A stretch of 64,000 nt of DNA from Endozoicomonas sp965232255 (GTDB taxonomy: Bacteria > Pseudomonadota > Gammaproteobacteria > Pseudomonadales > Endozoicomonadaceae), in NCBI GenBank assembly GCA_965232255.1, contig OZ246962.1, positions 3,224,001 through 3,288,000 on the forward strand, read 5' to 3'. The notes beneath the pieces are model-generated. The model saw only the letters and a list, made by a program, of their open reading frames with translations. It had not been told where the DNA came from and did not search any database. A program made the translations under genes and the position numbers. Positions 6,017 through 14,121 of this stretch are shown one piece after another; position 1 is the first letter of the stretch; the number at the start of each line of letters is the position of its first letter.

Positions 6017-7885
6017 ATGACCGATAGCTTCGTAAAGGAAAGCCCGTATCTTGATGGCTTCTTCAAGGGACTAAAGCCCGATACCCGTCTGACCGTTTCC
6101 CAATGGGCTGACCAGAAGCGGATTCTGCCGGCCAAGGCCACCAAGGAAGCTGGCCGCTGGCGCACGGCCAGGACACCCTACCTGCAAGAGATCATGGATT
6201 GCCTCTCCCCGTCATCGCCGGTGGAACAGGTGGTATTCATGAAAGGCGCACAGGTGGGCGGCACCGAATGTGGCAATAACTGGCTGGGCTACGTTATCGA
6301 CCACACACCAGGCCCGATGATGTACGTGCTGCCGACGCTGGATATGGCCAAGCGAACCTCGAAGCAGCGCATAGCGCCCATGATCGACGAGATGCCGGAC
6401 TTGCGGGAGAAAGTGAAAGATCCCAGAAGCCGGGACAGTGGCAATACCCTGCTGACCAAGGAGTTCCCCAATGGGGTGCTGATCTTTACCGGGGCCAATT
6501 CAGCCGCCGGACTACGCTCCATGCCTGCCCGGTTCCTGTTTATGGATGAAGTGGATGCCTACGACGATGACGTGGATGGCGAAGGCAGTCCGATCAACCT
6601 GGCCATCAAGCGGACGGCGACGTTCAGTCGTAACCGCAAAATCCTCATGGTCAGCACACCCAACATCGCCGAGACCAGCAAGATTGAAGCGGCCTATGAG
6701 TCCAGCGATAAACGACGCTATCTGGTTCCCTGCAATGGCTGTGGCCACTGCCAGCCAATTGTCTGGGCACAGATCGTCTTTGACGACGACGATCCAACGA
6801 CCACTCGCTTTGAATGCGTCCAGTGCGGTCACCAGCATTTTGAAAAGGACAAACCCAGACTGCTCGGCCATGGGTACTGGCAGGCGGAAGATGAAAAGAG
6901 CAACAAGGTGGCCGGCTTCCACCTGAGTTCACTTTACAGTCCGAACGGCTGGTACAGCTGGCAAAATGCCGTTGAGGATTTCCTGGCAGCGCAAAAGAAC
7001 CCAGTGCAGTTGAAGGACTGGACCAATACCGTGCTGGGGGAAATCTGGACAGAAAAAGGTGAAACGGTGGAACACGCCCTGCTCTACCAGCGCCGGGAGC
7101 ATTACCCGGCCGAGGTGCCGTGGTGGGTAGAGATCATCACAGTCGGCTGCGATGTGCAGGACGACCGGGTTGAGTTCGAAGTGACCGGCTGGGGCGCTGG
7201 CGAGGAAAGCTGGGCCATTGATTACGTGCGGCTTTACGGCGACCTGTCGCGACAAGGTATCTGGGACGCTCTGGCGGATAGGCTGCGCAAGACCTATTCC
7301 CGTCAGGATGGCACCCGTATGAACGTGGCGCAGGTCTGTATCGATTCGGGTGGTCACTACACTGACGAGGTGTACGCCTTCTGTCGTAAGCAAGGGGCAG
7401 ACTGGGCTATCCCGGTCAAGGGTTCCTCCCAGGCTGGCAAGCCCATTGCTACCTTCCCCAAAACCAAAAACAAGAAAGGCGTTTACCTGACACTGGTGGG
7501 CACCGATACCGCCAAGGAGTTGATCTACCAACGCTACCGGGTACTGGAACCGGGACAGGGTTACTGCCACTGGCCCATCTGGGACTGCTTTGATGAGGAC
7601 TATTTCAGGCAAGCCACGGCGGAAGAGAAGATCAAGAAATACCGCCTGGGTGTGCCTTACTTCTCCTGGGATGCCAAGAACCGGCGCAACGAAGCACTGG
7701 ATTGCCGGGTCTACTCCCTGGCCGCCATCCGGATTTTGCAACAGCACCGGGGAATCAATCTGGAATTGTTGGCCAGCAGCCGCCCTGCCCCTGATAACGC
7801 CACGGACGCCGATGCAGACAATGAACAAAACAACCACCGTCGTTCAGTCCGACGCTCGTCAAAAAGTGCCTACCTTCAGGGATAA
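6017..7885 (+). CDS. Phage terminase large subunit, GpA family
   Basis: This ATPase and nuclease packages phage DNA into the prohead. The 622 residues match the lambda GpA family length. The ATPase has a Walker A-like KGAQVGGTE near residues 75-83 and Walker B FLFMDEVDA near 173-181. A zinc-finger-like CNGCGHCQ and CVQCGHQ pair lies near 235-275. The C-terminal nuclease shows acidic residues in GCDVQDDRVEFEV, DSGGHYTDEVY and ALDCRVYSLAA. No clear ribosome binding site precedes the ATG; the insertion of the toxin-antitoxin pair may have separated it from its original leader. The gpW-like gene follows after 6 bases. Confidence 0.95.
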   Translation: MTDSFVKESPYLDGFFKGLKPDTRLTVSQWADQKRILPAKATKEAGRWRTARTPYLQEIMDCLSPSSPVEQVVFMKGAQVGGTECGNNWLGYVIDHTPGPMMYVLPTLDMAKRTSKQRIAPMIDEMPDLREKVKDPRSRDSGNTLLTKEFPNGVLIFTGANSAAGLRSMPARFLFMDEVDAYDDDVDGEGSPINLAIKRTATFSRNRKILMVSTPNIAETSKIEAAYESSDKRRYLVPCNGCGHCQPIVWAQIVFDDDDPTTTRFECVQCGHQHFEKDKPRLLGHGYWQAEDEKSNKVAGFHLSSLYSPNGWYSWQNAVEDFLAAQKNPVQLKDWTNTVLGEIWTEKGETVEHALLYQRREHYPAEVPWWVEIITVGCDVQDDRVEFEVTGWGAGEESWAIDYVRLYGDLSRQGIWDALADRLRKTYSRQDGTRMNVAQVCIDSGGHYTDEVYAFCRKQGADWAIPVKGSSQAGKPIATFPKTKNKKGVYLTLVGTDTAKELIYQRYRVLEPGQGYCHWPIWDCFDEDYFRQATAEEKIKKYRLGVPYFSWDAKNRRNEALDCRVYSLAAIRILQQHRGINLELLASSRPAPDNATDADADNEQNNHRRSVRRSSKSAYLQG

Positions 7886-7891
7886 AACCCC

Positions 7892-8092
7892 ATGATCACC
7901 GATGAAGAATACCAAGCGTTGAAACGGGCGGTGCTGCTGCGTGAAACCCGTACCGTGGAATTTGAAGGACGAAAAGTGGAATACAGCAGCTTTGCCGAAA
8001 TGGAACGGCGCCTGCAGGCCATTGAACGGGAGCTGGTCAAACAGCAGAAACGCCCGAAGCAGTATGGCATCTATTCGTCCCGGGGCCTGTGA
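7892..8092 (+). CDS. Head-tail joining protein, gpW-like
   Basis: This is a 66-residue protein, essentially the length of lambda gpW (68). It has the same plan: helix, a beta hairpin with GRKVEYSSFAEM, a second helix, then a basic tail (KQQKRPKQYGIYSSRG) like the RRRGPAG end of gpW. gpW sits under the portal, closes the packaged head and gives the platform for the tail. Position between terL and portal is the classical one. Its TGA overlaps a GTG start of the portal gene. Confidence 0.85.
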   Translation: MITDEEYQALKRAVLLRETRTVEFEGRKVEYSSFAEMERRLQAIERELVKQQKRPKQYGIYSSRGL

Positions 8093-9558
8093 GCATGTGG
8101 TTCAGCAACCTTGTCCGGCGTTTCAGGAACTCCGCCTATACTGCTGCCGGTATGGGACGGCGGGCCAAAAGCTGGTATGCGCCGGCACTGTCGCCCAATA
8201 CGGCCCTGACCACTGACCTGTCCAAGCTCATTAACCGCTCCCGGGCAGCCATCCGTAATGATCCCTGGGCCAGCAGTGGTCTGGAAAAGCTGGTCAGCAA
8301 TGTCATTGGCCGGGGCATTACCCCCAAATCACTGGTGAATGATGACGCTTTGCGGGAACAATTACAGTCGCTGTTTCTTGAGTGGTCGAGTGAGTCTGAT
8401 GCCGATGGCCTGTTGAGTTTTACCGGACAACAGTCGTTGATTACCCGGGCGATGTTTGAAGGCGGTGAGTGTTTTGTTCGCTTGCGCCCACGCCTGCCAC
8501 AAGATCGTTTATCCGTTCCCCTGCAATTACAAGTGCTGGAATCCGAGTATGTCCCCATCAGCTACAACGAGACACTGGACAATGGCCATGTGATCAGGGC
8601 CGGTATTGAGTTTAACAAGCTGGGCCAACGGGTAGCCTACCATTTCCACCGGGAACACCCTGCCGAGTTTGCCTTTGACAGTACCAAGCTGGTCAGGGTA
8701 AAGGCCGAAAACGTCCTGCATGTTTTCGAAGCCCTGCGCCCCGGACAGATTCGCGGCCAGCCGTTACTGACTCAGGTGCTGGTCAGGCTCTATCACCTGG
8801 ACAAGTTTGACGACGCTACCCTGCTCCGCCAGGAAATCGCCAACCTGTTCACCGGCTTTATCAAGAAGCCATCACCCGAACAGGACCCCATTGATCCACT
8901 GACCGGTAAACCCTTGGTGTTTGGCGACAATGGTCTACCAATGGTCGCTATGGAACCGGGCACCATGCAGGAACTGGCACCGGGGGAAGAAGTGGAATTC
9001 AACAATCCGCCGGGCACTGCTGCTGATTATCCCAACTTTATGAAACAGCAGCTGATGGCCATCGCTGCCGGCATCGGCCTGCCCTATGAACTGCTCTCCG
9101 GCGATATGGCCGGCGTCAGCGACCGGGCACTGCGGCTGATCATTAACGAGTTTCGCCGACGTATCCAGCAGATTCAGCACAACCAGATCATTTTTCAGTT
9201 CTGCCGCCCGGTATGGAACCGCTGGCTGGATATGGCGGTGCTCAATGGTTCGGTCACGATTCCCGACTATGGCGACAATCCCAGAGCCTATCGCCGGGTC
9301 AAGTGGATTGCCCACGGCTGGCCATACATGCACCCGGTTCAGGATATGCAGGCGCAGAAAATGGCAGTTCGTTCGGGCTTCAAGTCCCGTTCTGAAGTGG
9401 TCAGCGAGCTGGGGTACGACAGTGAGCAGATGGACGGAGAAATTGCCGCCGACAATCGTCGGGCAGACAGCCACGAACTGAAATACGACAGCGACGGCCG
9501 CGACCTGCTGAACAGCGAAACCAATCAACCAGAAAAGGACAACCGGGATGAGCCATAA
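8089..9558 (+). CDS. Phage portal protein, lambda gpB family
   Basis: The portal is a dodecameric ring at one head vertex through which DNA enters and leaves. The 489 residues show the family course: an N-terminal RSRAAIRNDPWASSGLEKLV, then FEGGECFVRLRPR, HVFEALRPGQIRGQPLL and the long C-terminal helix region with AAGIGLPYELLSGDMAGVS and LRLIINEFRRRIQQIQ. The start may be GTG at 8089, overlapping the gpW-like stop, or ATG at 8095; neither has a strong ribosome binding site. It overlaps the protease gene by 11 bases. Confidence 0.93.
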   Translation: MSMWFSNLVRRFRNSAYTAAGMGRRAKSWYAPALSPNTALTTDLSKLINRSRAAIRNDPWASSGLEKLVSNVIGRGITPKSLVNDDALREQLQSLFLEWSSESDADGLLSFTGQQSLITRAMFEGGECFVRLRPRLPQDRLSVPLQLQVLESEYVPISYNETLDNGHVIRAGIEFNKLGQRVAYHFHREHPAEFAFDSTKLVRVKAENVLHVFEALRPGQIRGQPLLTQVLVRLYHLDKFDDATLLRQEIANLFTGFIKKPSPEQDPIDPLTGKPLVFGDNGLPMVAMEPGTMQELAPGEEVEFNNPPGTAADYPNFMKQQLMAIAAGIGLPYELLSGDMAGVSDRALRLIINEFRRRIQQIQHNQIIFQFCRPVWNRWLDMAVLNGSVTIPDYGDNPRAYRRVKWIAHGWPYMHPVQDMQAQKMAVRSGFKSRSEVVSELGYDSEQMDGEIAADNRRADSHELKYDSDGRDLLNSETNQPEKDNRDEP

Positions 9559-10549
9559 CCGACCGTGGTACACCTTGAAAAACCAGGCCAACCAGATACC
9601 GGAGCTGTACATTTTTGACGATATTGACGACTGGTACGGTGTGTCTGCCCAGAGCGTGGTGGACCAGATCAGGAACCTGGATGCCACGGATATCAATGTC
9701 CGACTGAATAGCCGGGGCGGCATGGTGTTTGAAGGCATCGCCATTTATAACGCCCTGCGCCTGCACAAGGCCAATATCAATGTAACCATTGAAGGACTGG
9801 CGGCCAGTATTGCCAGTGTCATCGCCATGGCGGGCGATACCGTGACCATTGCGGAAAACGCCATGATCATGATCCACAATCCCTACGGCTGGGCACAGGG
9901 CGATGCCGAAGCCATGCGCAAGACCGCCGAGGTGATGGATAAGATTGCCGACAGTATCGCGGTGTCGTATACCGCCCGCACGGGCAAGACCATCGAGGAT
10001 ATGAAAGCGCTGATGGAATCGGAGACCTGGTTCACGGCACAGGAAGCTCTGGCAATCGGTCTGGTGGATCAGGTTGATGAGCCGGTGAAGGCCGCTGCCC
10101 GTTTTGATTTGTCCCGTTTCACCAATGCCCCTGCCGGGTTTGGCCAACAGCCGGAAAACCGGCAAGACGCCGGGCCACCAGTGCCAGAAGTTCCTGAGGC
10201 TTCAGTCATTAACGCCGTAGCCATTGCCGATCTGTGCAGCCGGGCCGGTTACCCGGAAAAAACCGCTGCGCTCCTGAAAGCAAACCTGTCGCAGGATGAG
10301 GTCAAGGCACGCCTGGCCGACTACGACCAGATCAGAAACCTGTGCAAAACCGCAGGTTTCCCCGATAAGGCCACAGCTTTTATCAACGACGACTGTTCGT
10401 TATCCGATGTGCAGAACAGTTTGCTGACTCTGCTGACCGCCGACCATGAACTGATCAACAATGCCCTGACGCCGAAACAGCAGGGCCTGAAACCAACCAC
10501 ATGCGCCATTGATACCCAGGCCATCTACAGCCGCCGTAACCGGCCATAA
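9548..10549 (+). CDS. ClpP-type prohead protease
   Basis: This serine protease matures the prohead by cutting scaffold and capsid components. Residues 15-185 are a ClpP-like domain: NSRGGMVFEG near 54-63, nucleophile Ser87 in GLAAS, and His110 in MIHNPYG. Residues 200-333 are a poorly conserved C-terminal extension with two repeated helical segments (CSRAGYPEKTAALL and CKTAGFPDKATAF), which may act as scaffold, as the overlapping C/Nu3 arrangement does in lambda. No separate scaffold gene is seen. Confidence 0.88.
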   Translation: MSHNRPWYTLKNQANQIPELYIFDDIDDWYGVSAQSVVDQIRNLDATDINVRLNSRGGMVFEGIAIYNALRLHKANINVTIEGLAASIASVIAMAGDTVTIAENAMIMIHNPYGWAQGDAEAMRKTAEVMDKIADSIAVSYTARTGKTIEDMKALMESETWFTAQEALAIGLVDQVDEPVKAAARFDLSRFTNAPAGFGQQPENRQDAGPPVPEVPEASVINAVAIADLCSRAGYPEKTAALLKANLSQDEVKARLADYDQIRNLCKTAGFPDKATAFINDDCSLSDVQNSLLTLLTADHELINNALTPKQQGLKPTTCAIDTQAIYSRRNRP

Positions 10550-10585
10550 CCCTCTCCCACTCTCCCAGTAAAAAAAGGATTTCCC

Positions 10586-10957
10586 ATGAACGTAAAAACG
10601 GAATCGGTCTACACCGGTGAATTTCTGGTGTCCGAAGGCAATAACACCATCAGCCGTGAGCAGGTGCCTTTGGCCGCCAATCTGACGATGGAACCTGGCA
10701 CCGTGGTCGGCAAAGCTTCCGCCGATGGTGTCTACAGTCCTCTCGATCCAACGGCTTCAGATGGCACCGAAGTTGCTGCCGGCATTCTCTATGCCGGCAA
10801 GACAACGGATGCTTCGGGCGGTGACGGTGTGATCATCGCCCGATTGGCCGAAGTGGTGGACAGCTTGCTGATCTGGCCCGTTGGCATCACCGATGAACAA
10901 AAAACAGCCGCCGTCGATCAACTGGCCGGGCTGGATATCATTCTGCGCACTGAATAA
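10586..10957 (+). CDS. Head decoration protein, lambda gpD family
   Basis: This is a 123-residue protein of the HDPD family. Trimers stud the expanded capsid and stabilise it against the pressure of the packaged DNA. Family features are the N-terminal FLVSEGNNTISREQV, the AANLTMEPGTVVGK beta segment, AAGILYAGKT and a C-terminal ITDEQKTAAVDQLAGLDIIL. An AAAAAAGGA ribosome binding site precedes the ATG. It lies directly before the major capsid gene, as in lambda. Confidence 0.9.
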   Translation: MNVKTESVYTGEFLVSEGNNTISREQVPLAANLTMEPGTVVGKASADGVYSPLDPTASDGTEVAAGILYAGKTTDASGGDGVIIARLAEVVDSLLIWPVGITDEQKTAAVDQLAGLDIILRTE

Positions 10958-10998
10958 CCCCCATTTTCTCCATACTCCCGCTATCAAGGAGCGATACC

Positions 10999-11988
10999 AT
11001 GCTGGACATTTTTAACGACGATGCCTTCAGCCTGACCAGTCTGACCGCCACCATCAACCAGATGGATTACAAGCCCGGTCGTCTTGGGCAACTGGGGCTG
11101 TTCCAGGAGAGCGGCATCAATACCACGACGGTGGTCGTGGAAAGCATCAATGGTGAGCTGCGCTTACTGCCTTCGACAGAGCGTGGTGCACCGGCAACCC
11201 AGGCCATTGGTGACAAGCGTCAGCTACGCAGTTTTGTGGTGCCGCACATTCCCCACGACAGCACCATTCTCGCCGCCGAAGTGCAGAATGTCCGTCAGTT
11301 TGGCAGTGAAGACGCCATGCAGGGCGTTCAGGCGGTGGTCAACCAGCGGCTGCAGAAGATGAATGCCAACCATGAGGTAACGCTGGAATTTCTGCGTATG
11401 GGCGCACTCAAAGGGGAAATTCTCGACGGCGATGGCAGCACCATTCTCTACAACCTGTTTGATGAGTTTGGCGTTACCCAGCAGAGTCATGATTTCAAAT
11501 TCAGCAGCACGACCATCGACGTTCGTGCTCAGGGCGTCAAAGCCCGTCGTCTGGTGGATGATGCCCTGGGTGCCCTGCCCTACAATGGCTTGCACGCTTT
11601 TTGTGGCTCAGAGTTCTTTGACGCTCTGGTGGGCCACAAGTCCGTCAAGGAAGCTTACCAGCGCTGGCAGGATGGCGAGGCACTGCGCAACGATCCCATG
11701 GGCCGGTTCCGCTTTGCCGATATTGATTGGGAAGAGTACCGGGGATCGGTCGGCGGCAATGATTTTGTTGCCGCCAATGAAGCGTATCTCTACCCCACTG
11801 GCGCGGATATCTTCAGGACCTGGTTTGCTCCGGCGGACTTCGTGGAGACAGTCAACACCATCGGCCTGCCCCGCTACGCCAAGCAGAAGGTGATGGATTT
11901 TGAAAAGGGCGTGATCATCCATACTCAGTCCAACCCGCTGCCCATCAACCTGCGACCACGGGCGGTTATCAAACTGACCATGAGTTAA
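10999..11988 (+). CDS. Major capsid protein, lambda gpE family
   Basis: This is the main shell protein, HK97-fold. The 329 residues are near lambda gpE length (341). Family features include FNDDAFSLTSLTATINQM at the start, the HIPHDSTILAAEVQNVR segment that begins the extended arm, the ALKGEILDGDGS loop, and the late GADIFRTWFAPADF and YAKQKVMDFEKGV strands. An AAGGAG ribosome binding site lies at about 10985. It follows the decoration protein gene by 41 bases. Confidence 0.95.
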   Translation: MLDIFNDDAFSLTSLTATINQMDYKPGRLGQLGLFQESGINTTTVVVESINGELRLLPSTERGAPATQAIGDKRQLRSFVVPHIPHDSTILAAEVQNVRQFGSEDAMQGVQAVVNQRLQKMNANHEVTLEFLRMGALKGEILDGDGSTILYNLFDEFGVTQQSHDFKFSSTTIDVRAQGVKARRLVDDALGALPYNGLHAFCGSEFFDALVGHKSVKEAYQRWQDGEALRNDPMGRFRFADIDWEEYRGSVGGNDFVAANEAYLYPTGADIFRTWFAPADFVETVNTIGLPRYAKQKVMDFEKGVIIHTQSNPLPINLRPRAVIKLTMS

Positions 11989-12006
11989 CCACAAAAGGCT
12001 GCCCTC

Positions 12007-12300
12007 ATGGACGACGCTTTTAAAGCAATGGATCACACCATTCTCGCCACCTTCGGGCAGCCGGTTTTGCTCACGCTGTCCGATCAGCCATCGCTGGAAA
12101 CCCAGGGCATGATCAGCAAGGAACTGGTGCCACTGGGTCAATACGACGCGGTGCAGGGTGAACTGACCGTTCTCACGCTGGACAGTGCTATCCGGCTGAA
12201 GCGTGGGGATACCGTGCAGGCCGATGGCAGGATGTATGCAGTGGATCGCAAACTGAAAGACGATGGCTACCTGACCAGGTGGAATATCCATGCTCATTGA
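12007..12300 (+). CDS. Head-tail joining protein, gpFII-like
   Basis: This is a 97-residue beta-rich protein in the gene position of lambda FII, after the capsid gene and before gpZ. It has an N-terminal helix (DDAFKAMDHTILATFG) followed by a beta barrel ending RRLKDDGYLTRW-like in pattern. FII-type proteins bind the portal-gpW complex and receive the tail. Assignment rests on length, fold-like pattern and position. It overlaps the next gene by 11 bases. Confidence 0.7.
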   Translation: MDDAFKAMDHTILATFGQPVLLTLSDQPSLETQGMISKELVPLGQYDAVQGELTVLTLDSAIRLKRGDTVQADGRMYAVDRKLKDDGYLTRWNIHAH

Positions 12301-12889
12301 ACAGGAAATCAATGGCGATATTGAGCAATTGACCCAATTGTTCAAGGACTCGCCGCAAAAGACCGAAAAAGCCATCCAGCGGGCACTGGCCAAGGTCAGC
12401 CGCTGGGCCGAACGGCAGGTGCTTCGTGACCTGTCCCGGCAGTTGAATGTCTCGCAAAAACAGCTCGACGAGTTGAACCGTATTCACGTTCGCCGCACGA
12501 AAACACCGAATGAAAAATTCTACCTGTCCGTCTGGATCGGCACCAACCCGGTGGCTGCCCATCGCTTTGGCACACCCCGACAGACCCGTGACGGAGTGCG
12601 GGCTGGCAAGCGTTTCTGGCGCGGTGCCTTTTTACTGCAACCGCACAACAACGACAAAACACTGGTATTTCAGCGCAAGGCAAACTGGCAACACCGATAC
12701 CAGCGCTCCAGACGCTCAGGCCGGATGATGTGGATGGGCCTACCACTGGAAAAGCAAACCGTACCCATCGAAGCTCAAGCCGAAGCGTCGTTGCAAAAAC
12801 TCAGTACGGCATTGCTGGAGCGCTTTACCGATTTGCTGCATCAGGAGCTGAACTATGCTTTCAAGATCGCCCTCAACATCGAGTCCTGA
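12290..12889 (+). CDS. Minor tail protein Z-like tail completion protein
   Basis: This is a 199-residue, strongly basic protein that matches the lambda gpZ group in length and position. It opens with helices (QKTEKAIQRALAKVSRWAERQVLR) that include the family's Ala/Arg-rich segment, has a middle VWIGTNPVAAHRFGTPRQT loop, and a C-terminal helix. gpZ finishes the tail so that it can join to the head. It overlaps the next gene by 35 bases. Confidence 0.8.
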   Translation: MLIEQEINGDIEQLTQLFKDSPQKTEKAIQRALAKVSRWAERQVLRDLSRQLNVSQKQLDELNRIHVRRTKTPNEKFYLSVWIGTNPVAAHRFGTPRQTRDGVRAGKRFWRGAFLLQPHNNDKTLVFQRKANWQHRYQRSRRSGRMMWMGLPLEKQTVPIEAQAEASLQKLSTALLERFTDLLHQELNYAFKIALNIES

Positions 12890-13277
12890 ACGACAGATTA
12901 TTGCTAACCTGATCACCCATCTGAAGCAAGTTGCCGACAATACCCTGCTCGGCTATTCCGCCACCGGTCAGGAGCAGGATTTGGATCTCCCGGCCATCCT
13001 GGTGCAACTGGAATCGATCAGCGAAGAACAGCGCCAGGGGCTAAAAGCCAAGTACCGAATGGCACTCGGTATCAGCGTTGTAGCCAGAACCAACAAGGAC
13101 ACCACCTATACCCTGCTGGATTTAACCCACGCCATCCGCGAGATGTTTGCCACCGGCCAACGCTTTACGCCAGAAGCCCGGAACATATCAATCAGTGAAA
13201 CCCGGTTCGATATTGCGCCGAGTAACGCCCACCTGTCGTTTGCTGATGTGCAACTGCATATTGAAGTCGTTCTCTAA
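12855..13277 (+). CDS. Tail terminator protein, gpU-like
   Basis: This is a 140-residue protein placed between the Z-like and tail tube genes, the usual place for the tail terminator that caps the tube at its final length. The sequence alternates helices and strands (LPAILVQLESISEE, YRMALGISVVARTN, LTHAIREMF, FADVQLHIEVVL), consistent with the U/gp17 fold. AGGAG lies 7 bases before the ATG, within the end of the Z-like gene. Identity by sequence alone is modest. Confidence 0.65.
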   Translation: MLSRSPSTSSPERQIIANLITHLKQVADNTLLGYSATGQEQDLDLPAILVQLESISEEQRQGLKAKYRMALGISVVARTNKDTTYTLLDLTHAIREMFATGQRFTPEARNISISETRFDIAPSNAHLSFADVQLHIEVVL

Positions 13278-13307
13278 CTCTCATCGTCCTGATCAGGAGA
13301 TCACCCC

Positions 13308-14051
13308 ATGTCTACAACGGATCGTAGCTTTATCGGTGCTGGCAGCATCTACATCAAGCCTGCGGATAATTCAGCTCCACTGCTGCCGGTGGGCAACGTC
13401 AGCCAGTTCCAGTTCAGCTTTGAGGAAGATAAAAAGGAGCTGAAAAATTACCTGGGCGGTGGCGGCAACCGCAATACCCTCAGCCGTATTTCATCGATCT
13501 CGGCCAGCCTGACGGCGCACGATTTTACCGCCGAGAACCTGGCCATGGCATTGCGTGGCTCGGCTAAAGCGGGTTCTACCACGGCCATCACCGATGAACA
13601 ACACACGTCGTTTGGTGTTGCCGGTGAACTGATCCCGTTCGCCAGGATGCCTGACCTGAGCAAGACCGTCACGGTCAAGGATAGCCTGGATACCTCACTG
13701 GTCGAAGGCGATGACTACACACTGACCAAGGCCGGGATCAAGGTAGTCGATGGCGCCGGCATCGATGATCAGGGGGTGCAAGTGAGCTACACGCCACTGG
13801 CCGCCAACATGGTGCAAGCCCTGATCGAATCCGGTAAGGAGTTCGTGCTGTTCATGGAGGGCCTCAACGATGCCCAGGACGGCAAGGCGTTTAATATCCG
13901 GGTGCACCGGGTGAAGTTCTCGCCAGTGCAGAACCTCGATTTTATCTCAGATGATTTTGCCAGCATCCCGCTGGAACTGGACGTGCTGGCGGATACGTCA
14001 ATCACCGGCTCCGGTCTCAGTACCTTTATGCAGATTGATCTTGCCCAGTAG
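13308..14051 (+). CDS. Major tail tube protein
   Basis: This 247-residue protein would form the hexameric rings of a long non-contractile tail. It has the tail-tube beta plan: LPVGNVSQFQFSFEEDKKEL, a glycine loop, a SSISASLTAHDFTAENLAMAL-like strand-helix, an inserted region, and a closing strand set with FNIRVHRVKFSPVQNLDF and IPLELDVLADTS. AGGAGATC lies before the ATG. A strong terminator follows 30 bases after the stop, so it may be made in excess over the tape measure gene. Confidence 0.82.
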   Translation: MSTTDRSFIGAGSIYIKPADNSAPLLPVGNVSQFQFSFEEDKKELKNYLGGGGNRNTLSRISSISASLTAHDFTAENLAMALRGSAKAGSTTAITDEQHTSFGVAGELIPFARMPDLSKTVTVKDSLDTSLVEGDDYTLTKAGIKVVDGAGIDDQGVQVSYTPLAANMVQALIESGKEFVLFMEGLNDAQDGKAFNIRVHRVKFSPVQNLDFISDDFASIPLELDVLADTSITGSGLSTFMQIDLAQ

Positions 14052-14080
14052 CAGCAAGAGCAGCTTGCTTCCCCCACTTT

Positions 14081-14107
14081 GCCCTGCCATCCGGCGGGGC
14101 TTTTTTT
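14081..14107 (+). terminator. Strong terminator between tail tube and tape measure genes
   Basis: GCCCTGCC (14081-14088) pairs fully, with one G-T wobble, with GGCGGGGC (14093-14100) around a four-base loop, followed by seven T. It lies in the 70-base gap inside the late gene run, so read-through or an antitermination system is needed for the genes beyond. Confidence 0.85.
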
Positions 14108-14121
14108 GTGGATAAAAGACC

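Noticed and set aside
6929..7837. 302-codon open frame on the reverse strand
   Set aside because: It lies wholly antisense to the terminase large subunit, whose motifs are all present; it has no ribosome binding site and no recognisable product.
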